Below are positions 32,329 through 41,636 of a stretch of 64,000 bases of DNA, in pieces. The notes below the pieces were generated by a model. It saw only the letters and a program-made list of their open reading frames with translations. It made no database searches and was not told the origin of the DNA. Each line of letters opens with the position of its first letter. Within the stretch, counting starts at the first letter, position 1. A program made the position numbers and the translations under genes. Source of the DNA: Mesorhizobium sp. M4B.F.Ca.ET.203.01.1.1 (GTDB taxonomy: Bacteria; Pseudomonadota; Alphaproteobacteria; Rhizobiales; Rhizobiaceae); assembly GCF_004791025.1 (NCBI RefSeq), contig NZ_SRUO01000011.1, forward strand, positions 142,464 to 206,463. Direction: 5' to 3'.

Positions 32329-33036
32329 ATGGGTGAACATCATACGGTTGCGTCTTTCGACGAGGATCTCGGCGCCATCAGCAAGCTGATCTCCGACATG
32401 GGCGATCTCGCCCGCTCGATGGTCGCCGGCTCGACGCGGGCGCTGCTCAATTCCGACAACGCCCTGGCGCAGCGCGTGGTGTCCGACGACGCCATCATGG
32501 ACGCGCGCCAGCGCGAACTCGACGACCGCGCCATCACACTGATCGCCAAGCGGCAGCCGATGGCCAACGATCTGCGCGCCGTGGTCGGCTCGATCCGCAT
32601 GGCGGGCGACCTCGAACGCATCGGCGACCTCGCCAAGAACATCGCCAAGCGCGTCGGCACCGTCGGTCTCAGCGTCACGCCGCGCGACCTTTCGCATTCC
32701 ATCGACGGCATGGCGCAGCTGGTGCTGATCCAGGTGCAGGGGGTCATCGAGGAATATGCCGCCGCTGATGCCGCGGCGCTTGCCAAGCTCCGCAACGACG
32801 ACGAGCGCATCGACGTTAAATACACCTCGGTGTTCCGCGAACTTTTGACCTACATGATGGAAGATCCGCGCAACATCACCGCTTGCACGCATCTGTTGTT
32901 CTGCGCCAAGAATCTGGAGCGCATCGGCGACCATGTCACCAACATCGCCGAGAACGCCTACTACGTGCTGACCGGCCAGCAACTGCCCGCCAATCGTCCG
33001 AAGCTGGACGAGACGGCGATGTCGGCGCCGGCCTGA
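32329..33036 (+). CDS. phoU: Phosphate signalling protein PhoU
   Basis: Negative regulator linking Pst transport activity to PhoR/PhoB signalling. The 235-residue product consists of two related three-helix repeats, each with a metal-binding E/DxxxD motif: LRAVVGSIRMAGDLERIGDLAKNIAKR near residues 83-110 and ITACTHLLFCAKNLERIGDHVTNIAENAYY near residues 183-213. It starts with ATG 32329 behind GAGGACAGG. phoB follows after 19 bp. Confidence 0.96.
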   Translation: MGEHHTVASFDEDLGAISKLISDMGDLARSMVAGSTRALLNSDNALAQRVVSDDAIMDARQRELDDRAITLIAKRQPMANDLRAVVGSIRMAGDLERIGDLAKNIAKRVGTVGLSVTPRDLSHSIDGMAQLVLIQVQGVIEEYAAADAAALAKLRNDDERIDVKYTSVFRELLTYMMEDPRNITACTHLLFCAKNLERIGDHVTNIAENAYYVLTGQQLPANRPKLDETAMSAPA

Positions 33037-33055
33037 GAAGAAGGGTGACGGGCCG

Positions 33056-33745
33056 ATGATCGCGCCACGCATCATGGTGGTGGAGGACGAGGAGCCGCTG
33101 GGGGTGCTGCTCCGCTACAATCTTGAATCGGAAGGCTACCAGGTCGAGGTGGTGACACGCGGCGACGAGGCCGAAATCCGGCTGCAGGAAAACGTGCCCG
33201 ACCTCCTGGTGCTCGACTGGATGGTGCCGGCGGTTTCCGGCATCGAGCTCTGCCGGCGCCTCAGGATGCGGCCGGAGACCGAGCGGCTGCCGATCATCAT
33301 GCTGACGGCGCGCGGCGAGGAAAGCGACCGGGTGCGCGGCCTCTCCACCGGCGCCGACGACTATCTGGTCAAGCCGTTCTCGACGCCGGAGTTCATGGCG
33401 CGCGTCAAGGCGCTGCTGCGCCGCGCCAAGCCGGAAGTCCTGTCCAGCATGCTGAAGGTCGGCGACATCGTGCTCGATCGCGAGTCGCACCGGGTGTACC
33501 GCAAGAAGAGCGAAATCCGGCTCGGACCGACCGAGTTCCGCCTGCTCGAATTCATGATGCGGCATCCCGGCCGGGTGTTCTCGCGCAGCCAGCTGCTCGA
33601 CAATGTCTGGGGCGAGACGATCTACATCGACGAGCGCACGGTCGACGTGCATGTCGGCCGCCTGCGCAAGGCGGTCAACAATGGCCGCATGCCTGACGTC
33701 ATCCGCACCATCCGGGGCGCGGGCTACGCGATCAGGGAAGATTGA
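33056..33745 (+). CDS. phoB: Phosphate regulon response regulator PhoB
   Basis: Transcription activator of the phosphate-starvation genes. The 229-residue product has a receiver with acidic pair EDE near residue 10, phospho-acceptor Asp in VLDWMVPAVSG (near residue 54) and Lys in YLVKPFSTPE, then an OmpR-type winged helix with LGPTEFRLLEFMMRHPGRVFSRSQLLDNVWG and the recognition helix DERTVDVHVGRLRKAVN. It closes the pst operon and should act on the Pho box at 27413. Its partner kinase PhoR is not in this window. It is convergent with the ROK gene, with 3 bp between stops. Confidence 0.96.
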   Translation: MIAPRIMVVEDEEPLGVLLRYNLESEGYQVEVVTRGDEAEIRLQENVPDLLVLDWMVPAVSGIELCRRLRMRPETERLPIIMLTARGEESDRVRGLSTGADDYLVKPFSTPEFMARVKALLRRAKPEVLSSMLKVGDIVLDRESHRVYRKKSEIRLGPTEFRLLEFMMRHPGRVFSRSQLLDNVWGETIYIDERTVDVHVGRLRKAVNNGRMPDVIRTIRGAGYAIRED

Positions 33746-33748
33746 CGC

Positions 33749-34993
33749 TCAGGCCACGTTCTTCCCGGTGGCGCCGCCTTTCACCTGCACGCCCGGCGCG
33801 AAAATCTCCTGGTCGACGAAGGTCAGTGCGCGCATGGCGCAGCCTTCGCGGATGAGCGGCAATTCGTTCGGCTCGGTGTCGAAGGAGATCGACTTCGAAT
33901 GCTGGCCGCCGGCGGTCTGGGCGATCGCCTCGCGCAGCGCCGGCTCGATCAGATCGAAGGCGGCGGCGCTGACGCCGACCATGGCGACGGGAGCTGGATC
34001 GATCAGCGCGAACAGGCTGCCGAGGCCGAAGCCGAGCGCCTCGCCGGCCTTGCGGTAGGCCTGGCGCTCCGGGCCGTCGCCGGCGCGCGCCCTGGCGGCG
34101 AGCGAGCGCATGTCGGCGTCGCTGACATCGACCGGCTCGGCGTCCTCGCCCATCTGCTTGGCATTGCGCCAGATCGCATAGTTGCCGGCATAGGCCTCGA
34201 CGCAGCCGCGCCGGCCGCAGCGGCAGAGCGCGCCGCCCGGCCGGTGGATCATGTGGCCGAATTCGCCGCCGGAGGAATGGGTGCCGGTGAACAGCTCTCC
34301 CTTCAGCACCAGCCCCATGCCGATGCCGTGCGAGAGCAGGATGGCAATGAAGTCGTCGCGGTACCGCTCGGGATCGCGCCACTGCAAGGCCACCGCCATC
34401 ATGTTGCAGTCATTCTCCATCGTGGCCGGAACGCCAAATTCGGCTTCCAGAATGTCGGCGAAGGCGATGTCGGTCTGCGGCGTGATCGGCGACCACAACA
34501 TGGCGCGGGCATGGGTGTCGGTGATGCCCTGGATGCCCATGGCGATGCGGGCGACGCCGCGGACGTCGAGGTCGGGATCCTCGAAACGGCGCCGGACGAT
34601 GGCCACGCATTCGCCGATCAGCTCGTCGCGCGGCATGATCGCCGTGTCGAGGCGGCGCTGCTCCTCGGCAATGACCTGCCCGGCATAGTCGATGACGGCG
34701 ACGGAAAGGAAGTTCAGCGACAGGACCACCGTCATCACCGCCGTGGCTTCCGGATTGAGGGCAAGCCCGACCTGCGGACGGCCGCGCTTCAGCGAAACAG
34801 CCTCGTTTGGCTTGCTCTCGGTCAGGATGCCTTCCTGGATCAGGTCGGACGAGATCGCCGAGATGGTCGAATGGCTGAGGCCGGTGGTGGCGGCGATCTC
34901 GGTCCGCGACGGCTGGCCGGCGCGGCGCACGGCCGAAATAACCATCGCCCGGTTGCGTCGGCGCAGATCGTCGTGGCGGATTCCAACCGACAT
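33749..34993 (-). CDS. ROK-family transcriptional repressor, probably of xylose genes (XylR)
   Basis: A 414-residue regulator with an N-terminal winged helix (SRTEIAATTGLSHSTISAISSDLIQEG, residues 29-55) and a ROK sugar-kinase-like domain. The ROK zinc site CRCGRRGCVEAYAG is present near residue 255, after GGEFGHMIH. Sugars bind the ROK domain and release DNA. It is divergent from xylFHG, with two matching operators between, so it most likely represses the transporter and itself in the absence of xylose. The sugar is inferred from the transporter. Confidence 0.9.
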   Translation of the reverse strand: MSVGIRHDDLRRRNRAMVISAVRRAGQPSRTEIAATTGLSHSTISAISSDLIQEGILTESKPNEAVSLKRGRPQVGLALNPEATAVMTVVLSLNFLSVAVIDYAGQVIAEEQRRLDTAIMPRDELIGECVAIVRRRFEDPDLDVRGVARIAMGIQGITDTHARAMLWSPITPQTDIAFADILEAEFGVPATMENDCNMMAVALQWRDPERYRDDFIAILLSHGIGMGLVLKGELFTGTHSSGGEFGHMIHRPGGALCRCGRRGCVEAYAGNYAIWRNAKQMGEDAEPVDVSDADMRSLAARARAGDGPERQAYRKAGEALGFGLGSLFALIDPAPVAMVGVSAAAFDLIEPALREAIAQTAGGQHSKSISFDTEPNELPLIREGCAMRALTFVDQEIFAPGVQVKGGATGKNVA

Positions 34994-35091
34994 GCTTTGC
35001 CTTCCTCCCGGTCGTCGCGGCCGTTTTTGATTTCGAAGGCCGTCGGCGACACCGTATGAATAGTGGCAGAAGCGGGCCAGCCTGTCATTTA

Positions 35092-35114
35092 TTTATTCCG
35101 GAGCTCGAAAAAAA
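35092..35114. promoter_or_regulatory. ROK operator, distal copy
   Basis: TTTATTCCGGAGCTCGAAAA plus AAA: a full TCGAAAAAAA half-site and an imperfect partner, aligned with the perfect palindrome 84 bp downstream. It lies closer to the ROK gene, 98 bp before its start. Confidence 0.6.
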
Positions 35115-35148
35115 TTCGCCGAGGCCTCAGAATCGATCAGAATCGTTG

Positions 35149-35177
35149 TTGACAGCGCTCCGGCGTTGGATCATATT
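35149..35177 (+). promoter_or_regulatory. Predicted sigma-70 promoter of xylFHG
   Basis: A perfect -35 TTGACA at 35149-35154, 17 bp spacer, then CATATT at 35172-35177 as a moderate -10. The proximal ROK operator begins at the -10, so bound repressor would block the polymerase. Confidence 0.65.
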
Positions 35178-35198
35178 TTTTTCGAGGCTCGAAAAAAA
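35176..35198. promoter_or_regulatory. ROK operator, proximal copy (perfect palindrome)
   Basis: TTTTTTTCGA-GGC-TCGAAAAAAA, two exact 10-bp arms around 3 bp. It overlaps the -10 of the predicted xylF promoter. A/T-rich arms around a TCGA core agree with known ROK operators such as those of NagC, Mlc and XylR. Confidence 0.8.
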
Positions 35199-35258
35199 GC
35201 CTCTATGCCGGCCTCAGGGCCAGTCTGGGTCGCGCCGCAATGGCGCAGGGAGGATATA

Positions 35259-36299
35259 ATGAAGAAATTCGCAACCGCCATGCTGGCGGGTGTCGCCTTG
35301 TCGTTGACGCTCGCGTCGGTCGCCGAGGCGAAGGACAAGGTGATCGGCGTTTCCTGGTCGAACTTCCAGGAAGAGCGCTGGAAGACCGATGAAGCGGCGA
35401 TGAAGAAGGCCATCGAGGCGGCCGGCGACAAGTATATTTCCGCCGACGCGCAGTCCAATCCGGGCAAGCAGCTGACCGACGTCGAAAGCCTGATCTCGCA
35501 GGGCGCCAATGCCCTGATCGTGCTGGCGCAGGACGCTTCGGCCGTCGGGCCGGCGGTGCAAAAGGCGCTGGACGAAGGCATTCCGGTCGTCGGCTACGAC
35601 CGGCTGATCGAGAACAAGGACGTCTTCTACCTGACCTTCGACAACAAGGAAGTCGGCCGCATGCAGGCCCGCGAAGTGTTCAAGGTCAAGCCGGAAGGCA
35701 ACTATGTCTTCATCAAGGGCTCGGGCGCCGATCCGAACGCCGATTTCCTGTTCGCCGGCTCGATGGAAGTGCTGAAGGAAGCCATCGACGGCGGCAAGAT
35801 CAAGAATGTCGGCGAGGCCTATACCGACGGCTGGCTGCCCGCCAACGCGCAGAAGAACATGGAGCAGTTCCTGACCGCCAACGACAACAAGGTCGATGCG
35901 GTGGTGGCGGCCAATGACGGCACCGCCGGCGGCGTCGTCGCCGCGCTGACGGCGCAGGGCCTCGCCGGGACCGTTCCGGTGTCGGGCCAGGACGGCGACC
36001 ACGCCGCGCTGAACCGCATCGCGCTCGGCACCCAGACCGTGTCGGTGTGGAAGGACGCGCGCGAACTCGGCAAGAACGCCGCCGAGATCGCCTCGGCTCT
36101 CGCCGACGGCAAGAAGATGACCGACATTGCCGGCGTAAAGGACTTCACCACGCCGGGCGGCAACACCGTCAAGTCGCTGTTCCTGACGCCGGTCGCGATC
36201 ACCAAGGACAACCTCAACGTCGTCATCGACGCGGGCTGGATCAAGAAGGACGAAGTCTGCGCCGGCGTTGCCGCGGGCGCCGTCGCTGCCTGCAACTGA
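35259..36299 (+). CDS. xylF: Xylose ABC transporter substrate-binding protein
   Basis: Periplasmic sugar-binding protein of 346 residues with a signal peptide (MKKFATAMLAGVALSLTLASVAEA). The mature part follows Escherichia coli XylF: VIGVSWSNFQEERWKTDEAAMKKAIE, then NPGKQLTDVESLISQGANALIVLAQD and VVGYDRLIENKDVFYLTFDN. The ATG at 35259 follows GGGAGGAT. It is the first gene of xylFHG, downstream of the ROK operators. A stem-loop after the stop codon may raise its level relative to xylH and xylG. Binding of xylose rather than another pentose is inferred from similarity. Confidence 0.9.
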   Translation: MKKFATAMLAGVALSLTLASVAEAKDKVIGVSWSNFQEERWKTDEAAMKKAIEAAGDKYISADAQSNPGKQLTDVESLISQGANALIVLAQDASAVGPAVQKALDEGIPVVGYDRLIENKDVFYLTFDNKEVGRMQAREVFKVKPEGNYVFIKGSGADPNADFLFAGSMEVLKEAIDGGKIKNVGEAYTDGWLPANAQKNMEQFLTANDNKVDAVVAANDGTAGGVVAALTAQGLAGTVPVSGQDGDHAALNRIALGTQTVSVWKDARELGKNAAEIASALADGKKMTDIAGVKDFTTPGGNTVKSLFLTPVAITKDNLNVVIDAGWIKKDEVCAGVAAGAVAACN

Positions 36300-36317
36300 G
36301 GCAGTTTGAAGACCAGG

Positions 36318-36341
36318 CGCCGCGGCCCATGAGCCGCGGCG
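36318..36341 (+). terminator. Intercistronic stem-loop after xylF
   Basis: A perfect 9-bp stem CGCCGCGGC with GCCGCGGCG around a 6-base loop, 19 bp after the xylF stop, without a T tract. Like the hairpin after pstS it probably protects or attenuates, giving more binding protein than membrane subunits. Confidence 0.7.
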
Positions 36342-36451
36342 TCCATCAAGCTTACGTTTCGCAACGGGCTGCCGGCTTCAAGTGAGCCGGGAAAGCCAAT
36401 AGAATCATGTTCCGGCAACCGCGCCAGACGGCAAACCGGTGGGAGGAAATC

Positions 36452-37771
36452 ATGACCGATACGACCTCAAGCACGGTCGCCGCGGACCGGGCACGCGCAG
36501 CCGAACTCAGCGCCGCCGGCCGCTTCCTCAAGGCAACCGAACTCGACACGCGCATGCTCGGCATGGTCGGCGCGCTGCTGGTCATCTGGATCGGCATCCA
36601 CGTCCTGTCGGGCGGGCTTTTCCTGACGCCGCGCAACCTGTGGAACCTGTCGGTGCAGACGTCCTCGGTAGCCATCATGGCGACCGGGATGGTGCTGGTC
36701 ATCGTCATGCGCAATATCGATCTTTCCGTCGGCTCCGTCGAAGGCGTGGTCGGCATGATCATGGGCGTGGCGCAGGCCGAATTCCTGATCCGGGTCATCG
36801 GTCTCGAGCTCGGAAATCCCTGGCTGTGGATCATCGCGCTCGCTGCCGGCGTGGTGCTTGGCCTGGCGATCGGCGCCTTCCAGGGCTTCATCATCGCCTA
36901 TATGGAGGTGCCGGCTTTCATCGTCACGCTGGGCGGCCTGCTGGTCTGGCGCGGCATGGCCTGGATGATCACCAGCGGCCGCACGGTCGCGCCGCTCGAC
37001 GCCACCTTCCAGTTGATGGGTGGCGGACCGCGCGGCTCGATCGGGGCCACGGCGAGCTGGGTCGTTGGCGTCGTCGCCTGCGCGGCGGTCGCCTTCGCGC
37101 TGCTCAACGGCCGCTCGCAGCGCAAGCGGTTCAATTTCCCGCTGCGTCCGGTATGGGCGGAAGTCTTCCTCGGCGTCGTCGCCTGCGCCGCCATCCTCGG
37201 CGCGGTCTCGGTCGCCAATTCCTATCCGTGGCCGGTCGGCATCGTGCGCCAGTACGCCCAGCAGAACGGCATCACCATTCCCGAAGGCGGTCTGTTCATC
37301 GCCCACGGCATCGCCATACCGGTGCTGATGGCGGTCGCGGTCGGCATCGTCATGACCTTCATCACCCGGCGAACCCGCTTCGGCCGCTATGTGTTCGCCA
37401 TCGGCGGCAATCCGGAGGCGGCCTCGCTCGCCGGCATCAACACGCGCTGGGTGACGATGAAGGTGTTCATGATCATGGGCGTGCTGGCCTCGATCAGCGC
37501 CGCCATCTCGTCGGCGCGCCTCAACGCCGCGACCAACGCGCTGGGCACGCTGGACGAGCTCCTGGTCATCGCCGCCGCCGTCATCGGCGGCACGTCGCTC
37601 GCCGGCGGCTCGGGAACCGTGCTGGGGGCCATGCTCGGCGCGCTTCTGATGCAGTCGCTGCAGTCAGGCATGGTGCTGCTCGGCATCGACTCGCCGCTGC
37701 AGAGCATTGTCGTCGGCGCGGTTCTGGTCGTCGCCGTCTGGCTCGATACCGTCTACCGCAAGCGAGTCTGA
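36452..37771 (+). CDS. xylH: Xylose ABC transporter permease
   Basis: Inner-membrane permease of the ribose/xylose type, 439 residues with roughly 10-12 hydrophobic segments. Family motifs are MRNIDLSVGSVEGVVGMIMG near residue 88, VPAFIVTLGGLLVWRGMAW near residue 152, and the coupling region ETFGRY-like RRTRFGRYVFAIGGNPEAASLAGINTRWV near residue 305. It is longer than ribose permeases, as is usual for XylH, because of an inserted stretch at about 195-260. ATG 36452 follows GGGAGGA. Confidence 0.92.
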   Translation: MTDTTSSTVAADRARAAELSAAGRFLKATELDTRMLGMVGALLVIWIGIHVLSGGLFLTPRNLWNLSVQTSSVAIMATGMVLVIVMRNIDLSVGSVEGVVGMIMGVAQAEFLIRVIGLELGNPWLWIIALAAGVVLGLAIGAFQGFIIAYMEVPAFIVTLGGLLVWRGMAWMITSGRTVAPLDATFQLMGGGPRGSIGATASWVVGVVACAAVAFALLNGRSQRKRFNFPLRPVWAEVFLGVVACAAILGAVSVANSYPWPVGIVRQYAQQNGITIPEGGLFIAHGIAIPVLMAVAVGIVMTFITRRTRFGRYVFAIGGNPEAASLAGINTRWVTMKVFMIMGVLASISAAISSARLNAATNALGTLDELLVIAAAVIGGTSLAGGSGTVLGAMLGALLMQSLQSGMVLLGIDSPLQSIVVGAVLVVAVWLDTVYRKRV

Positions 37772-37799
37772 GCAAGAACTTCAGGGAGGAGACGCGACC

Positions 37800-38597
<798 letters not shown>

Positions 38598-38613
38598 GGA
38601 TTGGAAGCCGGCC

Positions 38614-38716
38614 AGAGCGGTTCAACGTTTCACGGAAACGCAGAACCGCTCTATCTCTTTGTTTTCACTCAATTCCGGACGGAAAACCGGTTCCCGCTTT
38701 TCCTGGAATTGCTCTA
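38614..38716. repeat. Rhizobial REP-like element after xylG
   Basis: Begins with a long hairpin: AGAGCGGTTC...GTTTC paired with GAAAC...GAACCGCTCT (38614-38652), then continues CTTTGTTTTCACTCAATTCC, GGACGGAAAACCGGTTCCCG and CTTTTCCTGGAATTGCTCT. A truncated relative is at 45001-45043 and a short trace near 210. The hairpin may also end xylFHG transcription. Confidence 0.75.
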
Positions 38717-38825
38717 ATGTCCGATACGTGATGTGCCAGGCGTCATGATGATTTGGCCGTGCCATTGTGTTGCCGCGGGGACTTGCTCATAAAGGTGCCC
38801 AACCGTTCAGGGGCCACTTCCTCAG

Positions 38826-40448
38826 TTGAAAAAGTTCTTCCCGATCCTCGCCTTCATCGCCGTCGCGCTGATCAGCCTGACGATGGCGGGGTTCGCCTAT
38901 TTCGCCACGCAGGAAGCGGCGCGGATCAAGTTCGACGCGACCGCGGACGACGCGCTCAACCGGATCGAGAGCCGCATCGATCTCCACCTTTCGCTCCTGC
39001 GCTCGACCCAGGCGCTGTTCGACGCCCGCAACGGCGACATTTCACGCAATGAATTCAAGGCGTTCTTCAACGCGCTCGATGTCGACAACAATTTCGCCGG
39101 GCTGCGCGGCATCGGCTTCCTGCGGCTGGCCAAGGCCGGCGACGAGGCGGCGGTCGAGCGCGATATCCTGCGCGACCATGGCGTCGCGCATCAGGTCTAC
39201 CCCGCGACGACGCAACCCTGGCGCACGCCGATCGTGATGTTCGAACCGATAGCTCCGTCCAACCAGGCCAGCATCGGCTACGACATGTTCACCGAGCCGG
39301 CGCGGCGGGTGGCGATCGAAAAGGCGATGGCCGACGACCAGCAGCATGCAAGCGGCCTGATCCAGCTCGGCCAGGGGACGGGCGCTACCCAGACCTTCCC
39401 TGGGTTCCTGGTCTTCGTGCGGCTCAATGTCGAAACCGCGCCCGAGGTCATCAACGCCAGCCGGTCGTCGACGGCGGGATTCCTCTATGCGGCCTTCCGC
39501 GCCCGGGACCTGTTCCAGACTGCGCTCAGCCGCGCCCCGCTGCTGCCGGTCAACACCGAGATCTATGACGGCAAGGTGGACGCCGGCAATCTTCTGTTCC
39601 GGTCGGAGACGCCGCCGTCCGAGACCCTCGGCGAGAGGCTGCTGGTGAGCCGCAAGCTCGTCGTCGCCGGTCGTCCCTGGACGGTGCTGTTTCGGCCGAC
39701 AAGCGCTTTCTCGCTGCCGTCCTCGCGCGCCATTCCGGTGATGCTCGGCCTGTTCGGACTGTTGCTCGCCGGCGCCATAGCGCTGGTGGCGCGCTATCAG
39801 GAGCGTGCCTATGACGCGGTATCGCTGCTGCACGAGACGACGGAAAAGAGCCTGCTCGAGAAGGAGCTGATGCTGCAGGAGATGAAGCATCGCATCAAGA
39901 ACTCGATCACCAGGGTGCTGGCGATCGCGCGCCAGACGGCTTCGCACGCCACCGACGTGAAGGAGTTCTCGTCGTCCTTCGCGGCGCGGCTGCAGGCGAT
40001 GGCGGCGTCGCAGGACATGCTGACCCGCTCGCGCTGGCAGAAGGCCGATCTCGGCGATCTGCTGCGCATCGAGCTCGGCCAGGTGTTCGGCAAGGAGCTT
40101 CCCGCTGGCATATTGTCCGGACCGGAGGTGCTGCTCGACGAGACGACGACCCAGGCACTCGGCCTGACTTTCCATGAGCTGGCGACGAACGCGTTGAAAT
40201 ATGGCGAGGCCGGCAATTCCGTGGGGGCGCTCAAGGTCGACTGGTCGCTGCAGGGGCGCGGCCGCGACAGGCTGCTGGTGCTCAACTGGCGTGAAGCCGG
40301 ACAGAAGCAGCTCGAAGCCCCGGCCAAGACCGGCTTCGGCACCAAGCTCATAGATCTCAACGTGACGCGCGAATTGCGTGGCACGATCAAGCGCGAGTTT
40401 CTCGCCGAGGGGCTGAAGGTGGAGATCAGAATCCCGCTGGCGACCTGA
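38826..40448 (+). CDS. CHASE-domain sensor histidine kinase, HWE/HisKA_2 type
   Basis: A 540-residue membrane kinase. A first membrane segment (residues 5-27) and a second (about 300-320) enclose a periplasmic CHASE domain with FFNALDVDNNFAGLRGIGFLR and YDMFTEPARRVAIEKAMADD. The cytoplasmic part is of the HWE/HisKA_2 class: phospho-acceptor His355 in MKHRIKNSITRVLAIARQT, then LTFHELATNALKYGEAG in the ATPase domain. Such kinases often feed PhyR in the general stress response, and phyR lies 3 kb away. A TTG start is needed at 38826, giving MKKFFPIL. No EcfG-type promoter was found before it. Confidence 0.88.
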   Translation: MKKFFPILAFIAVALISLTMAGFAYFATQEAARIKFDATADDALNRIESRIDLHLSLLRSTQALFDARNGDISRNEFKAFFNALDVDNNFAGLRGIGFLRLAKAGDEAAVERDILRDHGVAHQVYPATTQPWRTPIVMFEPIAPSNQASIGYDMFTEPARRVAIEKAMADDQQHASGLIQLGQGTGATQTFPGFLVFVRLNVETAPEVINASRSSTAGFLYAAFRARDLFQTALSRAPLLPVNTEIYDGKVDAGNLLFRSETPPSETLGERLLVSRKLVVAGRPWTVLFRPTSAFSLPSSRAIPVMLGLFGLLLAGAIALVARYQERAYDAVSLLHETTEKSLLEKELMLQEMKHRIKNSITRVLAIARQTASHATDVKEFSSSFAARLQAMAASQDMLTRSRWQKADLGDLLRIELGQVFGKELPAGILSGPEVLLDETTTQALGLTFHELATNALKYGEAGNSVGALKVDWSLQGRGRDRLLVLNWREAGQKQLEAPAKTGFGTKLIDLNVTRELRGTIKREFLAEGLKVEIRIPLAT

Positions 40449-40495
40449 AAGGCGCTCCCCTCACCAGGAACCTTCAAGTGCAGGCGGCACAAACA

Positions 40496-40524
40496 AACGG
40501 AGACCGGACGAGCCGGCCTCCGTT
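40496..40524 (-). terminator. Terminator of the glycine-zipper gene
   Basis: On the minus strand a 12-bp stem AACGGAGGCCGG with CCGGTCTCCGTT (one mismatch) is followed by TGTTTGTG. It lies 24 bp beyond the stop of the gene at 40549. Confidence 0.7.
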
Positions 40525-40548
40525 CCTATTGCGCCTGGTCCGAAGCGA

Positions 40549-40791
40549 TCAGCAGCGAGCCGTGTAGAGACGGCCGCGATTGTCGCGATACTGGCAATAG
40601 CCATTGCGCAGGTTGCGAACCAGCAGACCCGAGCCCGCGCCGACGGCCGCACCGATGAGCGCGCCCTTGGTGCCGCCAATCAGGCCACCGGCGACGGCGC
40701 CGACGCCGGCGCCAACGCCAACGTCCCGCTCGGTCGTGCTGCAGCCGCTGACCGCGACAACCGCAACCATGGCAATAATCATCTTCCGCAT
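40549..40791 (-). CDS. Glycine-zipper outer-membrane lipoprotein
   Basis: An 80-residue lipoprotein. The signal peptide MRKMIIAMVAVVAVSGC ends in a good lipobox (VSGC, Cys17). The mature part has a glycine-zipper run VGVGAGVGAVAGGLIGGTKGALIGAAVGAGSG that can insert in membrane, and ends NGYCQYRDNRGRLYTARC with two Cys. This small family is related to the 17-kDa antigen/OsmB type. It is flanked by stress-response genes but has no EcfG-type promoter of its own. Ribosome site AAAGGAGAGG precedes the ATG. Confidence 0.82.
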   Translation of the reverse strand: MRKMIIAMVAVVAVSGCSTTERDVGVGAGVGAVAGGLIGGTKGALIGAAVGAGSGLLVRNLRNGYCQYRDNRGRLYTARC

Positions 40792-40872
40792 AGAGTCACC
40801 TCTCCTTTGTCCTCACTTTAGGAGGCTACAACCGCCATTTAACATGAAACAACGGCCTTTGCCCGCTCGATT

Positions 40873-41202
40873 TTATTGTTGACCAAGATAGGTTTTTTCG
40901 GGCCGCGCACTGTCGTTGGAGGCCAGGACGAGGCCGGAGACCTGCAGGGACGCGTCGAGTGTGCCGTCCGGACGCACGTTCCAGACGATCTGGTCGTAGT
41001 CGTCCTCCAATGCCGGGTCGACGGCGAGGCATTTGGCAACGACGTGGGGAGCCTGGCCCCGAACGTCGGTCAAGGCGAAGGGCCGTTCGGCGGTGCATTG
41101 CTCGGCGGTCTCGAAGACGCTGACAGGCACCGACAATTCACGGCATTCGGTCATGGAGTTGGAGCAGCCGATGACCAGCAGCAAGGCAGCAATATGTTCC
41201 AT
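40873..41202 (-). CDS. Small exported Cys-containing protein, EcfG-controlled
   Basis: A 109-residue protein with a short hydrophobic N-terminus (MEHIAALLLVIGCSNS). Four Cys are spread over the first two thirds (GCSNSMTEC, EQCTA and AKCLAVDP), suggesting disulfides in the periplasm. I do not recognise a named domain; similar small proteins are common in Mesorhizobium. The ATG at 41202 behind GAGAGGAAT is preferred to 41223. A perfect EcfG-type promoter lies 23 bp upstream, so it is very probably induced in the general stress response. Confidence 0.7.
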   Translation of the reverse strand: MEHIAALLLVIGCSNSMTECRELSVPVSVFETAEQCTAERPFALTDVRGQAPHVVAKCLAVDPALEDDYDQIVWNVRPDGTLDASLQVSGLVLASNDSARPEKTYLGQQ

Positions 41203-41224
41203 GGCGAGATTCCTCTCGCACAAG

Positions 41225-41249
41225 AACGGAGCAAAACCGGCAAAGTTCC
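41225..41249 (-). promoter_or_regulatory. EcfG-type promoter
   Basis: On the minus strand GGAAC (41249-41245), 16 bp, CGTT (41228-41225), identical to the core EcfG consensus. It drives the gene starting at 41202. Confidence 0.85.
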
Positions 41250-41308
41250 TGCGGCAGCGGTGTCGCCCTCGAATAATTGGCGGGCGGGAGCGAGCAGATG
41301 GCGGGACG

Positions 41309-41488
41309 TCAGCTGAACTGCATCGCCAGCGTCAGCGCGATGGCCGCGAGCAGGATGACGGCAGCGGCCAGGCGAAGCAGGGGATGGGAGACGCTGGATG
41401 AGGCCGAGGCCGGAGCTTCGGCATCCTGGAACCCGCTCATCGAGACGCGAGCGGCCTGCTCCAGCCTGTTCATGTCGGCAACCGTCAC
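41309..41488 (-). CDS. Small single-pass membrane protein
   Basis: A 59-residue protein with a soluble N-terminal half (MNRLEQAARVSMSGFQDAEA) and one C-terminal membrane segment, LLRLAAAVILLAAIALTLAM, ending two residues later. A GTG start at 41488 with GGGAGGG seven bases before it is preferred to the longer frame. It lies between two EcfG-controlled genes, but no EcfG promoter was found directly in front of it. The function is unknown. Confidence 0.55.
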   Translation of the reverse strand: MTVADMNRLEQAARVSMSGFQDAEAPASASSSVSHPLLRLAAAVILLAAIALTLAMQFS

Positions 41489-41636
41489 GGACCCACCCTC
41501 CCTGTCGCGCTGCAACCGGCGAGGGCCTCAGGCCCTGGCAAGTTGCAGCGCCATCTGGGAAGAACAGCATCGGACTTTATGGTGAACAGCCGGTTAAGGG
41601 TCTTGCCGGCGCGCCCGTGGCGCGGCGCCGAGCAAG

